This document shows positions 6,928 through 14,703 of a stretch of DNA of 17,989 bases, piece after piece. The notes beneath the pieces were generated by a model that worked only from the letters and a program-made list of their open reading frames with translations, was not told the origin of the DNA and ran no database searches. The DNA lies in the NCBI GenBank assembly GCA_045535465.1, contig JAZSLS010000087.1, positions 1 through 17,989 of the forward strand, in the 5' to 3' direction. This DNA comes from SIG636 sp045535465. GTDB lineage: Bacteria > Bacillota > Clostridia > Oscillospirales > CAG-382. The translations under genes were made by a program, and so were the position numbers. How positions within the stretch are numbered: the stretch's first letter is position 1; each line of letters starts with the position of its first letter.

Positions 6928-7408
6928 CTTTGCCTGCCTTCTTTTCAAACACCACAGGGTGCTCCTGCTTACGGTCAAAGAATATCACGTAAATAACAAG
7001 AAGCGCTCCGCCTACGGTGATGAAGATATCTGCTACGTTAAAAATCGGAAAATCCATAAAATCGGTACGGAAAAAATCAATTACACCGCCGCCGGGTCTG
7101 AAAAGACGGTCTATCATATTTCCTATACCGCCGCCGAGAACAAAACCTACTGCCACGGTAAATAAACGGTGGGGGGTCTTAACCTTGTAGTAAAGGTAGG
7201 TGAATGCAACTATTGCCACCACGGAAAGAGTCATAAATATCCAGCGGTGGTCCTTTAGCATACCCCACGCCATACCCGTGTTTGTAGTATACTCAAAGCT
7301 GAGAACGTGAGGAATAATGCTTACCGGTTCATCAAGCTGCTCCAGCACAATCCACTTACTAATCTGGTCAGCAAGAACAACGCACAGCATAATTATTGCA
7401 CAGATCAC
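6911..7408 (-). CDS. lspA: Lipoprotein signal peptidase (signal peptidase II)
   Basis: 165 residues, four predicted membrane helices. It cleaves the signal peptide of diacylglyceryl-modified prolipoproteins in the cytoplasmic membrane. Conserved features: DQISKWIV in the first helix (14-21), the NTGMAWG segment (43-49), GNMIDR (96-101), GVIDFF with catalytic Asp111, and FNVADIFI with catalytic Asp127. The tail after about 145 is charged and Lys-rich. The start is GTG at 7408, with GGAGG 6 bases upstream. It lies 24 bases after ileS and overlaps the next gene by 17 bases. A lipoprotein substrate is encoded in the same operon (14700-15737). Confidence 0.95.
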   Translation of the reverse strand: MICAIIMLCVVLADQISKWIVLEQLDEPVSIIPHVLSFEYTTNTGMAWGMLKDHRWIFMTLSVVAIVAFTYLYYKVKTPHRLFTVAVGFVLGGGIGNMIDRLFRPGGGVIDFFRTDFMDFPIFNVADIFITVGGALLVIYVIFFDRKQEHPVVFEKKAGKDEQKL

Positions 7409-7432
7409 AATTTTCCTCCAAATTACAAAAAA

Positions 7433-10237
7433 CTAGTCGGTAACCTTTTTACATCTGGGGCAAAGAGTTTGCCCCTCTTCATCCTTCTCTGCGTCTTCGG
7501 TGTACATCCAACAACGAACGCACTTGTCGCCGCCTGCAACCTCAACTGCAACAGCTATGCCGCTTTGCGTATCGCTGAACGCACCCTCGGGCGCAGCATC
7601 ATTGCTGAGAACAACCTTGCTTACTATAAACAAGGCGCTAAGGTCATCGGCAAAGTCACGGAAAAGCTTCATAGCGGCGTTATCTTCCCCTGCGTAGATA
7701 GTAATCTTTGCTTCAAGGGACTTGCCTATGCGCTTTTCTGCACGGGCTATTTCAAGAGCCTTCATAACGTCATCACGAACCGCAAACAGCTCGTTAAAGC
7801 GTGCTTCAACCTCGGGGAAGGAATATTCATCCTTAGCCTCGGGCATATCGTTATAGAAAACGCTTTCCTTATTGTCTATATCCCTGTGAGGGATGTAGCC
7901 CCAAGCTTCCTCTGCCGTATAGGAAAGGATAGGAGCAACAAGACGGATAAGGGAGTTGAGTACAAGATACATAACAGTCTGAGTGCCTCGGCGAAGGGTG
8001 GAATCCTTCTTCTCGCAGTACAAACGGTCCTTGGTTATGTCAATGTACAGCTTAGACATATCTATTGTACAGAAATTGTGCAAATCGTGGTAAATGGTGT
8101 GGAACTCATAGTCCTCAAACGCCTTGCGAACTCTGCCGCAAAGGCCGTTAAGACGGGAAAGCGCCCACTTATCTATATCGTCAAGGTCGCAGGGTGCAAC
8201 CATATCCCTCATAGGGTCAAAGTCCGTTTCGGGAGTGCCGAGGTTTGCCATAAGAATACGAATGGTGTTTCTTATCTTACGGTATATCTCGGAAAGCTGC
8301 TTAAGTATATCGGGGCTTATTCTTACCTCGCCTGTGTATTCCACGGAGGAAGCCCACAGACGAAGCACGTCTGCACCATAGGTGTCACAAACCTGAAGGG
8401 GGTCAACGCCGTTGCCTAAAGACTTAGACATCTTTTTACCTTCGCCGTCAACTACCATACCGTGGGTAATAACCGTCTTATAAGGAGCTACGCCACGGGT
8501 AGCAACAGAGGTAAGGAGCGAGGACTGGAACCAGCCTCTGTACTGGTCGTTACCTTCAAGGTAAACATCTGCGGGGAAGGAATGGTCAGCAAAGTGGTCA
8601 AGAACGTAGGCGTAGGAGGAGCCACTGTCAAACCATACGTCCATAATATCCTGCTCTGCCTTAAGCTCCTTATGACCGCACTTAGGGCAAACCGCAAGGT
8701 CGCCTATAAGCTCCGCAGGAGTATGAGAATACCAAGCGCTGGAGCCTTCCTTTTCAAAGGCTGCCGCTATGCGCTCAATCGTTTCGGCATTAATAATAGG
8801 TTCGCCGCAGTCAGCGCAGTAGAAAATCGGAATGGGAACGCCCCATTTACGCTGGCGGGAGATACACCAGTCAGCTCTGTCGCCAACCATACTTTCTATA
8901 CGGGCTTCGCCCCAGCCGGGAATCCAACGAACGTTCTTGATAGCCTCAAGAGCTTCCTTCTTAAAGTCGTTAACAGAGCAGAACCACTGCTCGGTTGCAC
9001 GGAAGATAACGGGGTTTTTACAACGCCAGCAATGAGGATAGGTGTGGCTGATGTGCTGAGTTGCAAGAAGTGCGCCGCTTTCCTTAATGTCCTTAAGAAT
9101 TTCCACGTTAGCGTCGGCAGTCTTAAGGCCCTCGTACTTGCCTGCAAGGGCAGTAAGACGACCTCTGGAGTCAACGGGAACGATAACCTCAAGGCCCTTG
9201 TAGTTACGACATACCGCAAAGTCCTCCATACCGTGGCCGGGTGCGGTATGAACACAGCCCGTACCGCTTTCAAGAGTAACGTGCTCACCGTTGATTACAA
9301 GGCTTTCTCTTTCTATAAAGGGATGAGCGGTCTTGATATATTCAAGGTCGCTGCCCTTAAACTTAGCCACAAGCTCAACTTCTATGCCGCATATCTCGGC
9401 AACCTTTTCAGCAAGCTCTACGGCAAAAACATAATATTCATCACCGGACTTGTAAAGGCCGTACTCAAACTCGCCGTTAAGGCAGATTGCTACGTTGCCG
9501 GGCAAAGTCCAGGTAGTAGTAGTCCAAATTACAAAATAAACGTTATCAAGGCTGCCGGTGTGGGGGGTAATAAGCCCCTTATCATCGGTAACACGGAACT
9601 TAACGTATATGGAGTCGCAAGGGTCTTCCGCATACTCTATCTCTGCTTCCGCAAGAGCGGTTTCATCGGCAGGGCACCAATAAACGGGCTTAAGGCCCTT
9701 GTAGATATAGCCTCTTTGCTGCATTTTGCCAAAGATACGAATTTGCTCTGCCTCGAAAAGAGGGATAAGGGTGAGATAGGAGTTTTCCCAATCACCTATA
9801 ACGCCAAGGCGCTGCTGCTGCCCCATCTGCTTTGCTACGTTATCTCTTGCAAAGCCTTCGCAAAGACGGCGGAATTCAACAGCGTCCATAGTGCCGCGTT
9901 TAACACCGTGCTTCTTTATCATCTGGTTTTCAATGGGCAAACCGTGGGTATCCCAACCGTGAATGTAGGGAGCCTTGTAGCCGGACATATTCTTACTTTT
10001 TACAATAAAGTCCTTAAGGCATTTGTTAAGGGCGTGGCCTATGTGCATATCGCCGTTTGCGTAAGGAGGGCCGTCGTGCATAACGAAGGGCTTTTTGCCC
10101 TCGTTGTTCTTCATTATGCCGAAATAAAGACCTATTTCGTCCCAATGCTTTTTTATCTCAGGCTCCTTTTGCGGCAGGCTTGCGCGCATAGGAAATTGTG
10201 TGCCCGGTAGATTAAGTGTATCCTTATAATCCTTCAT
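7433..10237 (-). CDS. ileS: Isoleucyl-tRNA synthetase
   Basis: 934 residues, full length for bacterial type-1 IleRS. It charges tRNA-Ile with isoleucine in the cytoplasm and edits misactivated valine. HIGH signature at 65-68 within PPYANGDMHIGH; CP1 editing domain with TTTTWTLPGN (239-248) and GTGCVHTAPGHGMEDF (325-340); KMSKS at 602-606; and a C-terminal zinc site C906, C909, C926, C929. The ATG at 10237 has AAGGA 9 bases upstream. The gene sits between divIVA and lspA, as in many Firmicutes. The 78-base gap upstream holds a strong hairpin but is too short for a T-box riboswitch. Long opposite-strand reading frames over this gene are antisense shadows. Confidence 0.98.
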   Translation of the reverse strand: MKDYKDTLNLPGTQFPMRASLPQKEPEIKKHWDEIGLYFGIMKNNEGKKPFVMHDGPPYANGDMHIGHALNKCLKDFIVKSKNMSGYKAPYIHGWDTHGLPIENQMIKKHGVKRGTMDAVEFRRLCEGFARDNVAKQMGQQQRLGVIGDWENSYLTLIPLFEAEQIRIFGKMQQRGYIYKGLKPVYWCPADETALAEAEIEYAEDPCDSIYVKFRVTDDKGLITPHTGSLDNVYFVIWTTTTWTLPGNVAICLNGEFEYGLYKSGDEYYVFAVELAEKVAEICGIEVELVAKFKGSDLEYIKTAHPFIERESLVINGEHVTLESGTGCVHTAPGHGMEDFAVCRNYKGLEVIVPVDSRGRLTALAGKYEGLKTADANVEILKDIKESGALLATQHISHTYPHCWRCKNPVIFRATEQWFCSVNDFKKEALEAIKNVRWIPGWGEARIESMVGDRADWCISRQRKWGVPIPIFYCADCGEPIINAETIERIAAAFEKEGSSAWYSHTPAELIGDLAVCPKCGHKELKAEQDIMDVWFDSGSSYAYVLDHFADHSFPADVYLEGNDQYRGWFQSSLLTSVATRGVAPYKTVITHGMVVDGEGKKMSKSLGNGVDPLQVCDTYGADVLRLWASSVEYTGEVRISPDILKQLSEIYRKIRNTIRILMANLGTPETDFDPMRDMVAPCDLDDIDKWALSRLNGLCGRVRKAFEDYEFHTIYHDLHNFCTIDMSKLYIDITKDRLYCEKKDSTLRRGTQTVMYLVLNSLIRLVAPILSYTAEEAWGYIPHRDIDNKESVFYNDMPEAKDEYSFPEVEARFNELFAVRDDVMKALEIARAEKRIGKSLEAKITIYAGEDNAAMKLFRDFADDLSALFIVSKVVLSNDAAPEGAFSDTQSGIAVAVEVAGGDKCVRCWMYTEDAEKDEEGQTLCPRCKKVTD

Positions 10238-10270
10238 AGCCTAAAGTCCTTTTCTTAAAATATAATGTTT

Positions 10271-10310
10271 ATAACCACCGAAAGCAGGCTAACGCCTGCT
10301 TTATGGTTAT
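10271..10310 (-). other. Intercistronic two-part hairpin between divIVA and ileS
   Basis: Inner stem AAAGCAGGC (10281-10289) / GCCTGCTTT (10294-10302) around a TAAC loop, with outer stem ATAACCA (10271-10277) / TGGTTAT (10304-10310), separated by a 3-by-1 internal loop. It fills half of the 78-base divIVA-ileS gap. On the minus strand it is followed by AAACATTATATTTT, not an immediate T-run. It may be an RNA-processing or stability element, or a partial attenuator that sets the IleS/DivIVA ratio; the function is inferred. Confidence 0.6.
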
Positions 10311-10315
10311 GTGTT

Positions 10316-11020
10316 TTAGTCTTTTTTCTGTTCGTTTGCCTTAATTTCTTCAAGGCTTTTTATAAAGAAGTCGTCATCAACGGCAGTAGTCTCCGTAGCG
10401 GGAATAACCACGCTTTCCTCCTCCGCCTTTTCGGGAGCGGGAGCTGTGGGGTTAAGATCGTCCTGCTCTGCTTCCTTGCGGCTTGCAATGCTGTCGCTCT
10501 TTACCGCCTCTGCCACGTCACCAAGTATGGTTTCAACTATTGCGGTTTCGTTGGGCAAAACTATCTCCTCAAGACTGTTTACGCTTATGCCCTGAAGCTC
10601 CTCTATATGCTTACGGTAAAGCTCAAAGATTTCCTGCTTAAAGTCAAGAACCCCTGTGCGAAGCTTCCAAAGCTCCTCCTTCTCCGCAACCATACGGCGC
10701 TTAAAATCCGCAATAACCGCCTCACAACGGTCCTTGATGGAGTCGGTAATAAGGTCTGCCTTTTCGGTAGCGTCCTTTATTATCTTCTCGCCCATTTTCT
10801 GTGCGGAAACAAGAGTGCTTCTGATAGAAGCCTCCTCCTCCTGTATCTCATCCAGCTTGGTAACTACTATACCAAGCTTTCTGTTAAGCTCTGCGTTTTC
10901 ACGGTAAAGCTCGGTATACTTTTCAATTAAAAACTCTATATGGTCGTCAACCTCGGCAGGGCTGTAGCCTCTTACCGCCTTGGAAAACGCCTTGTTCTTT
11001 AGCTCGTGAGGTGCTAACAT
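10316..11020 (-). CDS. divIVA: DivIVA-family cell division/polarity protein
   Basis: 234 residues. DivIVA proteins bind negatively curved membrane at septa and poles and recruit division, chromosome-anchoring or wall-growth proteins. The N-terminal membrane-targeting segment is typical: ELKNKAFSKAVRGYSPAEVDDHIEFL (start about residue 6) contains the conserved Gly-Tyr. A long coiled coil follows (about 28-135). The C-terminal third is acidic and Ala/Glu/Pro-rich, with low complexity around 190-215, and ends in EQKKD. ATG at 11020 is preceded by AGGGG about 10 bases upstream. Its place after sepF-yggT and before ileS matches the ylm cluster of Firmicutes, except that no ylmH lies between. Confidence 0.93.
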   Translation of the reverse strand: MLAPHELKNKAFSKAVRGYSPAEVDDHIEFLIEKYTELYRENAELNRKLGIVVTKLDEIQEEEASIRSTLVSAQKMGEKIIKDATEKADLITDSIKDRCEAVIADFKRRMVAEKEELWKLRTGVLDFKQEIFELYRKHIEELQGISVNSLEEIVLPNETAIVETILGDVAEAVKSDSIASRKEAEQDDLNPTAPAPEKAEEESVVIPATETTAVDDDFFIKSLEEIKANEQKKD

Positions 11021-11045
11021 TTTCCATTTTCCCCTTTCTTTTTAC

Positions 11046-11321
11046 CTATCCGATAACGGGGAGAAACAGCGACAGTAATATAAAAATTATCATCGCTACC
11101 ATCACAGACATATCAATAGGTAGGTCTTTGAAAAACTCAATGCTGTCCAGCTTGCGTCTGATTGGTATCAAAATAGGCTCGGTAACCGTATAGATAAACG
11201 AAGCAAAAATACCGCTTCCGTCAGAGAATAAGCCCATTATTACACGCAGCATCAGCGCAAAATATGTCAGCGTAACGTATGCGCTTACGGTAAACGCAAT
11301 AAACGCCAATATTCTTAACAA
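11046..11321 (-). CDS. YggT/YlmG-family membrane protein
   Basis: 91 residues, two predicted membrane helices (about 3-25 and 70-90) with the family hallmark TVTEPILIPIRR (45-56) between them. YggT/YlmG proteins are small membrane proteins conserved beside sepF; their job is unclear, though they are linked with division and envelope functions. The start appears to be TTG at 11321: an in-frame TGA lies three codons upstream, no ATG or GTG gives the conserved N-terminus, and AAGGGTGA lies a short way upstream. It follows sepF by 20 bases and precedes divIVA by 25. Confidence 0.88.
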   Translation of the reverse strand: MLRILAFIAFTVSAYVTLTYFALMLRVIMGLFSDGSGIFASFIYTVTEPILIPIRRKLDSIEFFKDLPIDMSVMVAMIIFILLSLFLPVIG

Positions 11322-11341
11322 ATTATATCACCCTTAATATC

Positions 11342-11785
11342 TTAGAAAAACTCTTTCTGAGGACGAGCGCCGCCGTCAACCTCGCTGCTTACGTCAACGT
11401 TCTTGGGAGTGATAACGTAAGTAAAGTTAGCCGCACGCTTAATCTGACCGCCGATAGCGTAGGTAGTGCCGGTAAGGAAGTCAAGTATACGTCTGGTCTC
11501 TTCCTTGCTAATGCCTTCAAGGTTAAGTACAACGGTACGTCTTTCAAGAAGGTGGTCAGCAATAGAGGTAGACTCCTCATACTTTTCGGGCTTGATTATT
11601 TTCATCTCCAAAGCTGCTGCGCCGCCGCCGCTTATAACGCCGGTTTGACGGGGAGCCTCTGCAGGGGTATTTTGCTGACGGGGAGCTTCGGTGTATTCTT
11701 CGTCACCGTATTCTGCACCGTTCTCATCGTCTATATACGCTTCTTCTCTGCCTAAAAGTTTATCTGTCCATTTCCACTTTGCCAT
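11342..11785 (-). CDS. sepF: Cell division protein SepF
   Basis: 147 residues. SepF binds the FtsZ C-terminal tail and the membrane, bundling and anchoring the Z-ring. The N-terminus MAKWKWTDKLLG can form the amphipathic membrane-targeting helix, followed by an acidic, Gln/Pro-rich linker (about 15-55). The conserved SepF domain runs from about 58 to 135: MKIIKPEKYEES, then DHLLERRTVVLNLEG, then RRILDFLTGTTYAIGGQIKR. ATG 11785 has GGAGG 8 bases upstream. The yggS-sepF-yggT-divIVA order is the standard division cluster of Gram-positives and supports the call. Confidence 0.96.
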   Translation of the reverse strand: MAKWKWTDKLLGREEAYIDDENGAEYGDEEYTEAPRQQNTPAEAPRQTGVISGGGAAALEMKIIKPEKYEESTSIADHLLERRTVVLNLEGISKEETRRILDFLTGTTYAIGGQIKRAANFTYVITPKNVDVSSEVDGGARPQKEFF

Positions 11786-11821
11786 AATATTATCCTCCGT
11801 TATTTAAATTGATTTTTTATT

Positions 11822-12502
11822 TTATTTATAAATCCTTCCGCCAAAAAGGCTGCTTCCTATACGCACCATATTGGAGCCGTATTCCACTGCCCTTTGCCAA
11901 TCGCCGCTCATTCCTGCAGACAAAATCCTCATATTAACATTATCCACATTTTTTGCCTTTATGTCAATAAATATTTTGCTTAATTTTCGATAAATCTCAA
12001 TATTTTTCTCTATATCCTCGCATTTTGGGGGTATTGCCATTATTCCTTCCACTTTTATGCCCTTAAAACAGGCAATGCTGCGAACAAATTCCTCTGTTTC
12101 CTCAGGGCTTATACCGCTTTTGCTTTCCTCTCCGCCTATGTTTATCTCCACCAGCACGGGCATTACTATACCCTTTGCGGTAGCACGACGGTCTATTTCC
12201 TTAGCAAGACGGTAGCTGTCCACAGAATGGATTAGCGAAACCTTATCTATAATGTACTTCACCTTGTTAGTCTGGAGATGACCGATAAAATGTATCTCCA
12301 GCTTTTCCTTGTCAATGGCGTCGTACTTTTCAAGAAGCTCGCCCACACGGTTTTCGCCTATAACCTTAAGACCGCACTCTGCCGCAAAGTTTATATACTC
12401 CGCAGGGACGGTTTTACTTGCGCCCAGCAAGGTAACTCCCTCGGGAAGAGCTTTAAGTATGCTTTCTAAATTTTCTTTAATAAGCAAACGTCTTTCGTCC
12501 AT
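11822..12502 (-). CDS. yggS: Pyridoxal-phosphate homeostasis protein (YggS/YlmE/PROSC family)
   Basis: 226 residues from the chosen start, the usual family length. The family binds pyridoxal phosphate on an alanine-racemase-like barrel without known catalysis and buffers cellular vitamin B6. Visible: LLGASKTVP with the PLP lysine at Lys30, GENRVGEL, HFIGHLQTNK, and the C-terminal LSAGMSGDW and MVRIGSSLFG motifs. The frame is open back to 12640, but that part overlaps the upstream gene in another frame and does not look like family sequence. ATG 12502, 2 bases after the upstream stop, gives the expected start with GAAGG about 10 bases away. It is the ylmE equivalent next to sepF. Confidence 0.95.
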   Translation of the reverse strand: MDERRLLIKENLESILKALPEGVTLLGASKTVPAEYINFAAECGLKVIGENRVGELLEKYDAIDKEKLEIHFIGHLQTNKVKYIIDKVSLIHSVDSYRLAKEIDRRATAKGIVMPVLVEINIGGEESKSGISPEETEEFVRSIACFKGIKVEGIMAIPPKCEDIEKNIEIYRKLSKIFIDIKAKNVDNVNMRILSAGMSGDWQRAVEYGSNMVRIGSSLFGGRIYK

Positions 12503-12504
12503 AG

Positions 12505-13746
12505 CTAAAGCACCTTCCCCACGTACAGATTCTTGCCGCCCGTTATCACCGTGTCGTGCAGAGACAGCTTGGTATTTGAACGCTGAGATAAGTCCTTGGG
12601 GTTTGGAAGCTCCACTATATAAAAGCCGCCCGTTTCGCAAAGCACCTTTGCCGTTTTGAAAATAATACGGCCTGCGGAAAGCACGTATACGCCCGATTCG
12701 CCGTTTTCGTTACGCAAAGCGGTGGTGCGTATCTTAAGCCCCTGATTGGTGTTTTTTATTATCCTTACCTCTTGCATACGGCTAAAGTTGAAGTCGGTAG
12801 GCAGTGCGCCGGTGCTGAACACAAAAACAACCTCGTCGCTTTTTGTGTCGCCCATAACACGTTCAAAAATCATATCTATCTCGCAGTTATCGTTGTAAGG
12901 GAACTGCACCTTCACCTTAGAGCCTTCTTCAAAATAGGCAGAGTCACGACGAGTACCGACAAAAGCTATGTACCACTTGGAGCTGCGTGCTATTTTGCCC
13001 ACGGCTTCCGAAAGCAACGATTCGGAAGGCTTTTGCTTTATAAGCTGTTTAAAGCCCTTAACGTCAATAGAGTCCAAAGCAGAGGCGGAAAATGACGTTT
13101 CGTAGCCGTCTGCGCCTATGTAAAAATAGCCCGCTGCGGGAGAAACGGTGGTAACCTTTACACCGCTAAGCTGAGCCTGCAGCTCGTTTCTTTGTGTTTC
13201 CAGCATACCTATACGGCTTCCGTAATAGTTTTTATCGTCGGAAACTATAGCAAGCCTGCGGTTCATTTGTAAAAGCAAATCGTCTTTTATTCTTGCCGCC
13301 GCAGAAAGGTCACCGCTTGCTACGCTTCTTTGCATTTGCATCATATACTCGCTTATAGAACCGTTAACCCTTGCAAGGTCGGTGGAATAGCTGCCTGTTT
13401 CTATATTGCTTTTTTTAAGCAGCTCTATTTGTTTATTGATATCGTTAATATTTTCCTGTATGACCGCCTCGTCTGCTTCCTGATAGGTAACGCAAAGCTC
13501 CGAGTTTATTCTTACCTTTTCACCGTTGAAGGCGGAGTAGCTTCTGGTGCCGCCGCCGCTTTGAGTAACAACGGTCTCGTCCCTGAAGATATAAGCGTTT
13601 GCCACTATGGTGTCGTCAACCACTGAGAAAAATGCGTGCTCGGTGCTGATGCTTGTATCCGCAGTAAGCGAAAGCTGCATAATGGTGTAAACCACGGCAA
13701 AAAAAGAGCATATTATAGTTACCGTTTGTTTTAAAAAACGCTTCAT
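12505..13746 (-). CDS. HlyD-like membrane-anchored coiled-coil protein
   Basis: 413 residues. One N-terminal membrane segment (about 7-27), a short beta-rich part (about 40-90), a long helical/coiled-coil stretch (about 88-195), then a beta domain starting near VTTVSPAAGYFYIGADGYE (198-216) that resembles the lipoyl-like and barrel parts of HlyD/RND adaptor proteins. The rest (about 260-413) contains repeated short beta strands and ends in VITGGKNLYVGKVL. No ABC transporter, RND pump or outer-membrane channel lies beside it. The context, just upstream of yggS-sepF, suggests a role at the septum or in the envelope, but that is inference. ATG 13746 has AAGGAGG 11 bases upstream. Family assignment is moderately sure; function is unknown. 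Confidence 0.75.
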   Translation of the reverse strand: MKRFLKQTVTIICSFFAVVYTIMQLSLTADTSISTEHAFFSVVDDTIVANAYIFRDETVVTQSGGGTRSYSAFNGEKVRINSELCVTYQEADEAVIQENINDINKQIELLKKSNIETGSYSTDLARVNGSISEYMMQMQRSVASGDLSAAARIKDDLLLQMNRRLAIVSDDKNYYGSRIGMLETQRNELQAQLSGVKVTTVSPAAGYFYIGADGYETSFSASALDSIDVKGFKQLIKQKPSESLLSEAVGKIARSSKWYIAFVGTRRDSAYFEEGSKVKVQFPYNDNCEIDMIFERVMGDTKSDEVVFVFSTGALPTDFNFSRMQEVRIIKNTNQGLKIRTTALRNENGESGVYVLSAGRIIFKTAKVLCETGGFYIVELPNPKDLSQRSNTKLSLHDTVITGGKNLYVGKVL

Positions 13747-13767
13747 CAGCCCAAAGCCCTCCTTTCC

Positions 13768-14703
13768 CTAGTCTTTAAGAAACGCCTGTGCCTTTTTCAA
13801 GGCTATCTCATAATTTTCCTCGGCGGGTGCAGCACAGTCAAGATAAACTGCGCCCTCCATACGCTTAAAATAAGTAACCTGCCGTTTTGCGTAGTTGCGG
13901 GTTGCCCTTTTAACAGCCTCAACGGCAGTCTCCAAGGAGCAAAGCCCCTCAAAATAAGGAAAAAACTCCTTGTAGCCTATGGCTTGTCCCGCTGTGGGGG
14001 TGTTTGCCAAGCCCTTCTCCCAAAGAGCACGAGCTTCCTCCAAAAGCCCCGCCTCCATCATAAGGTCAACACGGTGGTTTATACGCCTGTAAAGCAGTTC
14101 CCTGTCGGAAGCGGTAAAAAGAAAAAGCAAACGGCTAAAACGGCTTTGGGCACGTTTTTCCTTATTAAGCTCTGTCTTTGTTTTGCCTGTTACCAAGTAT
14201 ATTTCAATCGCTCTGGCAACACGCTTTACGTTATTTGGATGTATTTCCGCCGCTGCTTCGGGGTCGATGGCGCCAAGATAAGCGTGAAGAGCTTGCGCTC
14301 CTTCGTTTTTAGCCTTTGCCATAAGCTCCTCCCTTACGTCGGCGTTGCTGTCTGCCGTTTCGGAAAGCAAGCTTGCACCTGTCAAAGCGTCAATATACAA
14401 GCCCGTGCCGCCCGCTATTATGGGCACAAGACCACGGTTGTGAATATCCTCCGCAATAGGCGCCGCTAACTCCGCAAAAGCGCCTGCCGAAAAAGGCTGG
14501 GTCATATCCAAAACGTCTATAAGGTGGTGGGGTATACCCGCCATCTCCTCAAGGCTTGCCTTGGCAGTACCTATATCCATACCTCGGTAAACCTGAGCGG
14601 AGTCACCCGATATTATCTCGCCCCCCAAAGACCCTGCAAGCCTTATGGCAAGGGCGCTTTTACCCGTGGCGGTAGGACCTGCCACTGCTATAAGCTTTAT
14701 CAT
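13768..14703 (-). CDS. miaA: tRNA dimethylallyltransferase MiaA
   Basis: 311 residues, normal length. It transfers a dimethylallyl group to N6 of adenosine 37 in tRNAs reading UNN codons, improving decoding. P-loop GPTATGKS (9-16), GDSAQVYRGMDIGTAK (33-48) including the conserved Asp-Ser-x-Gln, AGGTGLY (96-102), and near the C-terminus the tRNA-binding NYAKRQVTYFKR typical of the family. Its ATG overlaps the TGA of the upstream lipoprotein gene (ATGA), so it is probably translated by re-initiation; the upstream GGGG is a weak ribosome site. Confidence 0.96.
   Translation of the reverse strand: MIKLIAVAGPTATGKSALAIRLAGSLGGEIISGDSAQVYRGMDIGTAKASLEEMAGIPHHLIDVLDMTQPFSAGAFAELAAPIAEDIHNRGLVPIIAGGTGLYIDALTGASLLSETADSNADVREELMAKAKNEGAQALHAYLGAIDPEAAAEIHPNNVKRVARAIEIYLVTGKTKTELNKEKRAQSRFSRLLFLFTASDRELLYRRINHRVDLMMEAGLLEEARALWEKGLANTPTAGQAIGYKEFFPYFEGLCSLETAVEAVKRATRNYAKRQVTYFKRMEGAVYLDCAAPAEENYEIALKKAQAFLKD

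Noticed and set aside
6928..6978. N-terminal extension of the pseudouridine synthase
   Set aside because: It overlaps lspA and lacks a good ribosome site; ATG 6927 has GAAGG at proper spacing and the typical N-terminus.
8462..10210. Long plus-strand reading frames opposite ileS (also 7307-8419)
   Set aside because: They are antisense to a highly conserved synthetase gene, have no ribosome site or recognisable protein features, and arise from the codon use of the real gene.
10271..10310. Intrinsic terminator ending the operon after divIVA
   Set aside because: On the minus strand no T-run follows the stem directly; ileS continues after 33 bases with only a ribosome site between.
12503..12640. 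N-terminal extension of the YggS protein
   Set aside because: It lies in another frame of the HlyD-like gene and lacks family similarity; the ATG at 12502 gives the normal length.
12505..13746. Multidrug efflux adaptor function for the HlyD-like protein
   Set aside because: There is no pump or channel gene nearby and the organism appears to lack an outer membrane, so an efflux role is not supported.
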